Source: Gemmatimonadota bacterium (GTDB lineage: Bacteria; Gemmatimonadota; Gemmatimonadetes; Gemmatimonadales; GWC2-71-9). Taken from it: 5,152 nt of DNA. Positions 5,033 through 5,152 of the stretch are shown here, piece by piece (within the stretch, counting starts at the first letter, position 1; each line of letters begins with the position of its first letter). The notes below the pieces were generated by a model. That model saw only the letters and a list, made by a program, of their open reading frames with translations, did not search any database and was not told the origin of the DNA. The DNA is taken from the NCBI GenBank assembly GCA_003221825.1, contig QHUE01000014.1, positions 1 to 5,152 of the forward strand, read 5' to 3'. The translations under genes and the position numbers were made by a program.

Positions 5033-5152
5033 AACGTCCGCGTCTGGCGGGAGCTGGCGGAGGCGGCGGTGCGGACGGCAACGGCGTGTCGCTATTCCAG
5101 ATGTCGTCGACCATCAGCCATTTCCCGTTCTGCTGCATCCAGTGCACGATGT
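5031..5152 (-). CDS. C-terminal end of an NTF2-like (SnoaL/DUF4440-type) protein, 5' part outside window
   Basis: The minus strand holds 39 sense codons and a TAA (5031-5033). It reads IVHWMQQNGKWLMVDDIWNSD and then a tail TPLPSAPPPPPAPARRGR. The pattern of an aromatic-rich strand, a polar turn with NGKW, then a hydrophobic strand ending in DIWNSD is typical of the last two beta-strands of NTF2-fold proteins labelled SnoaL-like, DUF4440 or ketosteroid-isomerase-like. These small alpha+beta proteins bind varied small ligands or act as accessory domains; no function can be assigned from this fragment. The Pro/Ala/Arg tail of about 18 residues extends past the fold and is unusual for the family. 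The gene is convergent with the coiled-coil gene and shares its terminator region. Confidence 0.72.
   Translation of the reverse strand, partial: IVHWMQQNGKWLMVDDIWNSDTPLPSAPPPPPAPARRGR

Noticed and set aside
1..5152. CRISPR array, tRNA/rRNA, insertion sequence, attachment site or defence island
   Set aside because: No regularly spaced direct repeats, no terminal inverted repeats with a transposase, no RNA gene signature and no effector, nuclease or methylase motif were found on either strand.

Overview
The window is GC-rich bacterial chromosomal DNA carrying four protein genes, two of them cut by the window edges. The best match of content and style is a soil or environmental member of Gemmatimonadota (Acidobacteriota is the main alternative). 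This rests on a large secreted BNR/Asp-box 'glycosyl hydrolase-like' beta-propeller protein, an NTF2-like protein ending in a DIWNSD-type motif, and strong G/C third-position bias. The taxonomic call is an inference from family distribution, not from a marker gene.

Layout. (1) 1-1234, minus strand: the N-terminal 411 residues of an exported BNR-repeat/VPS10-like propeller protein that runs off the left edge. (2) 1235-1361: a divergent 127-bp intergenic region with a candidate plus-strand promoter. (3) 1362-2120, plus strand: a 252-residue exported beta-barrel (outer-membrane-type) protein. (4) 2121-2320: a 200-bp leader region with two dyad symmetries sharing the half-site GTCCCAG, a weak promoter candidate, an eight-C run, and a G-run Shine-Dalgarno that can fold into a local hairpin. 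(5) 2321-4969, plus strand: an 882-residue, almost wholly coiled-coil cytoplasmic protein with no recognisable catalytic domain. (6) 4985-5032: a very strong intrinsic terminator that also abuts the stop codon of the convergent gene. (7) 5031-5152, minus strand: the last 39 codons of an NTF2-like (SnoaL/DUF4440-type) protein with a proline-rich tail.

How they fit together. The propeller and barrel genes are divergent and both products are exported, so they may share control from the short intergenic region, but nothing shows a common pathway. The coiled-coil gene looks monocistronic: it has its own leader and promoter region and its own terminator. It is the least explained object here: a Cys-free rod with no ATPase motif or membrane segment, in which four of the five prolines beyond residue 60 lie in the same short motif. 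I saw no tRNA, rRNA, CRISPR array, insertion sequence or attachment site. I found no defence or mobile system; the candidates for something undescribed are the coiled-coil protein and its 5' leader.
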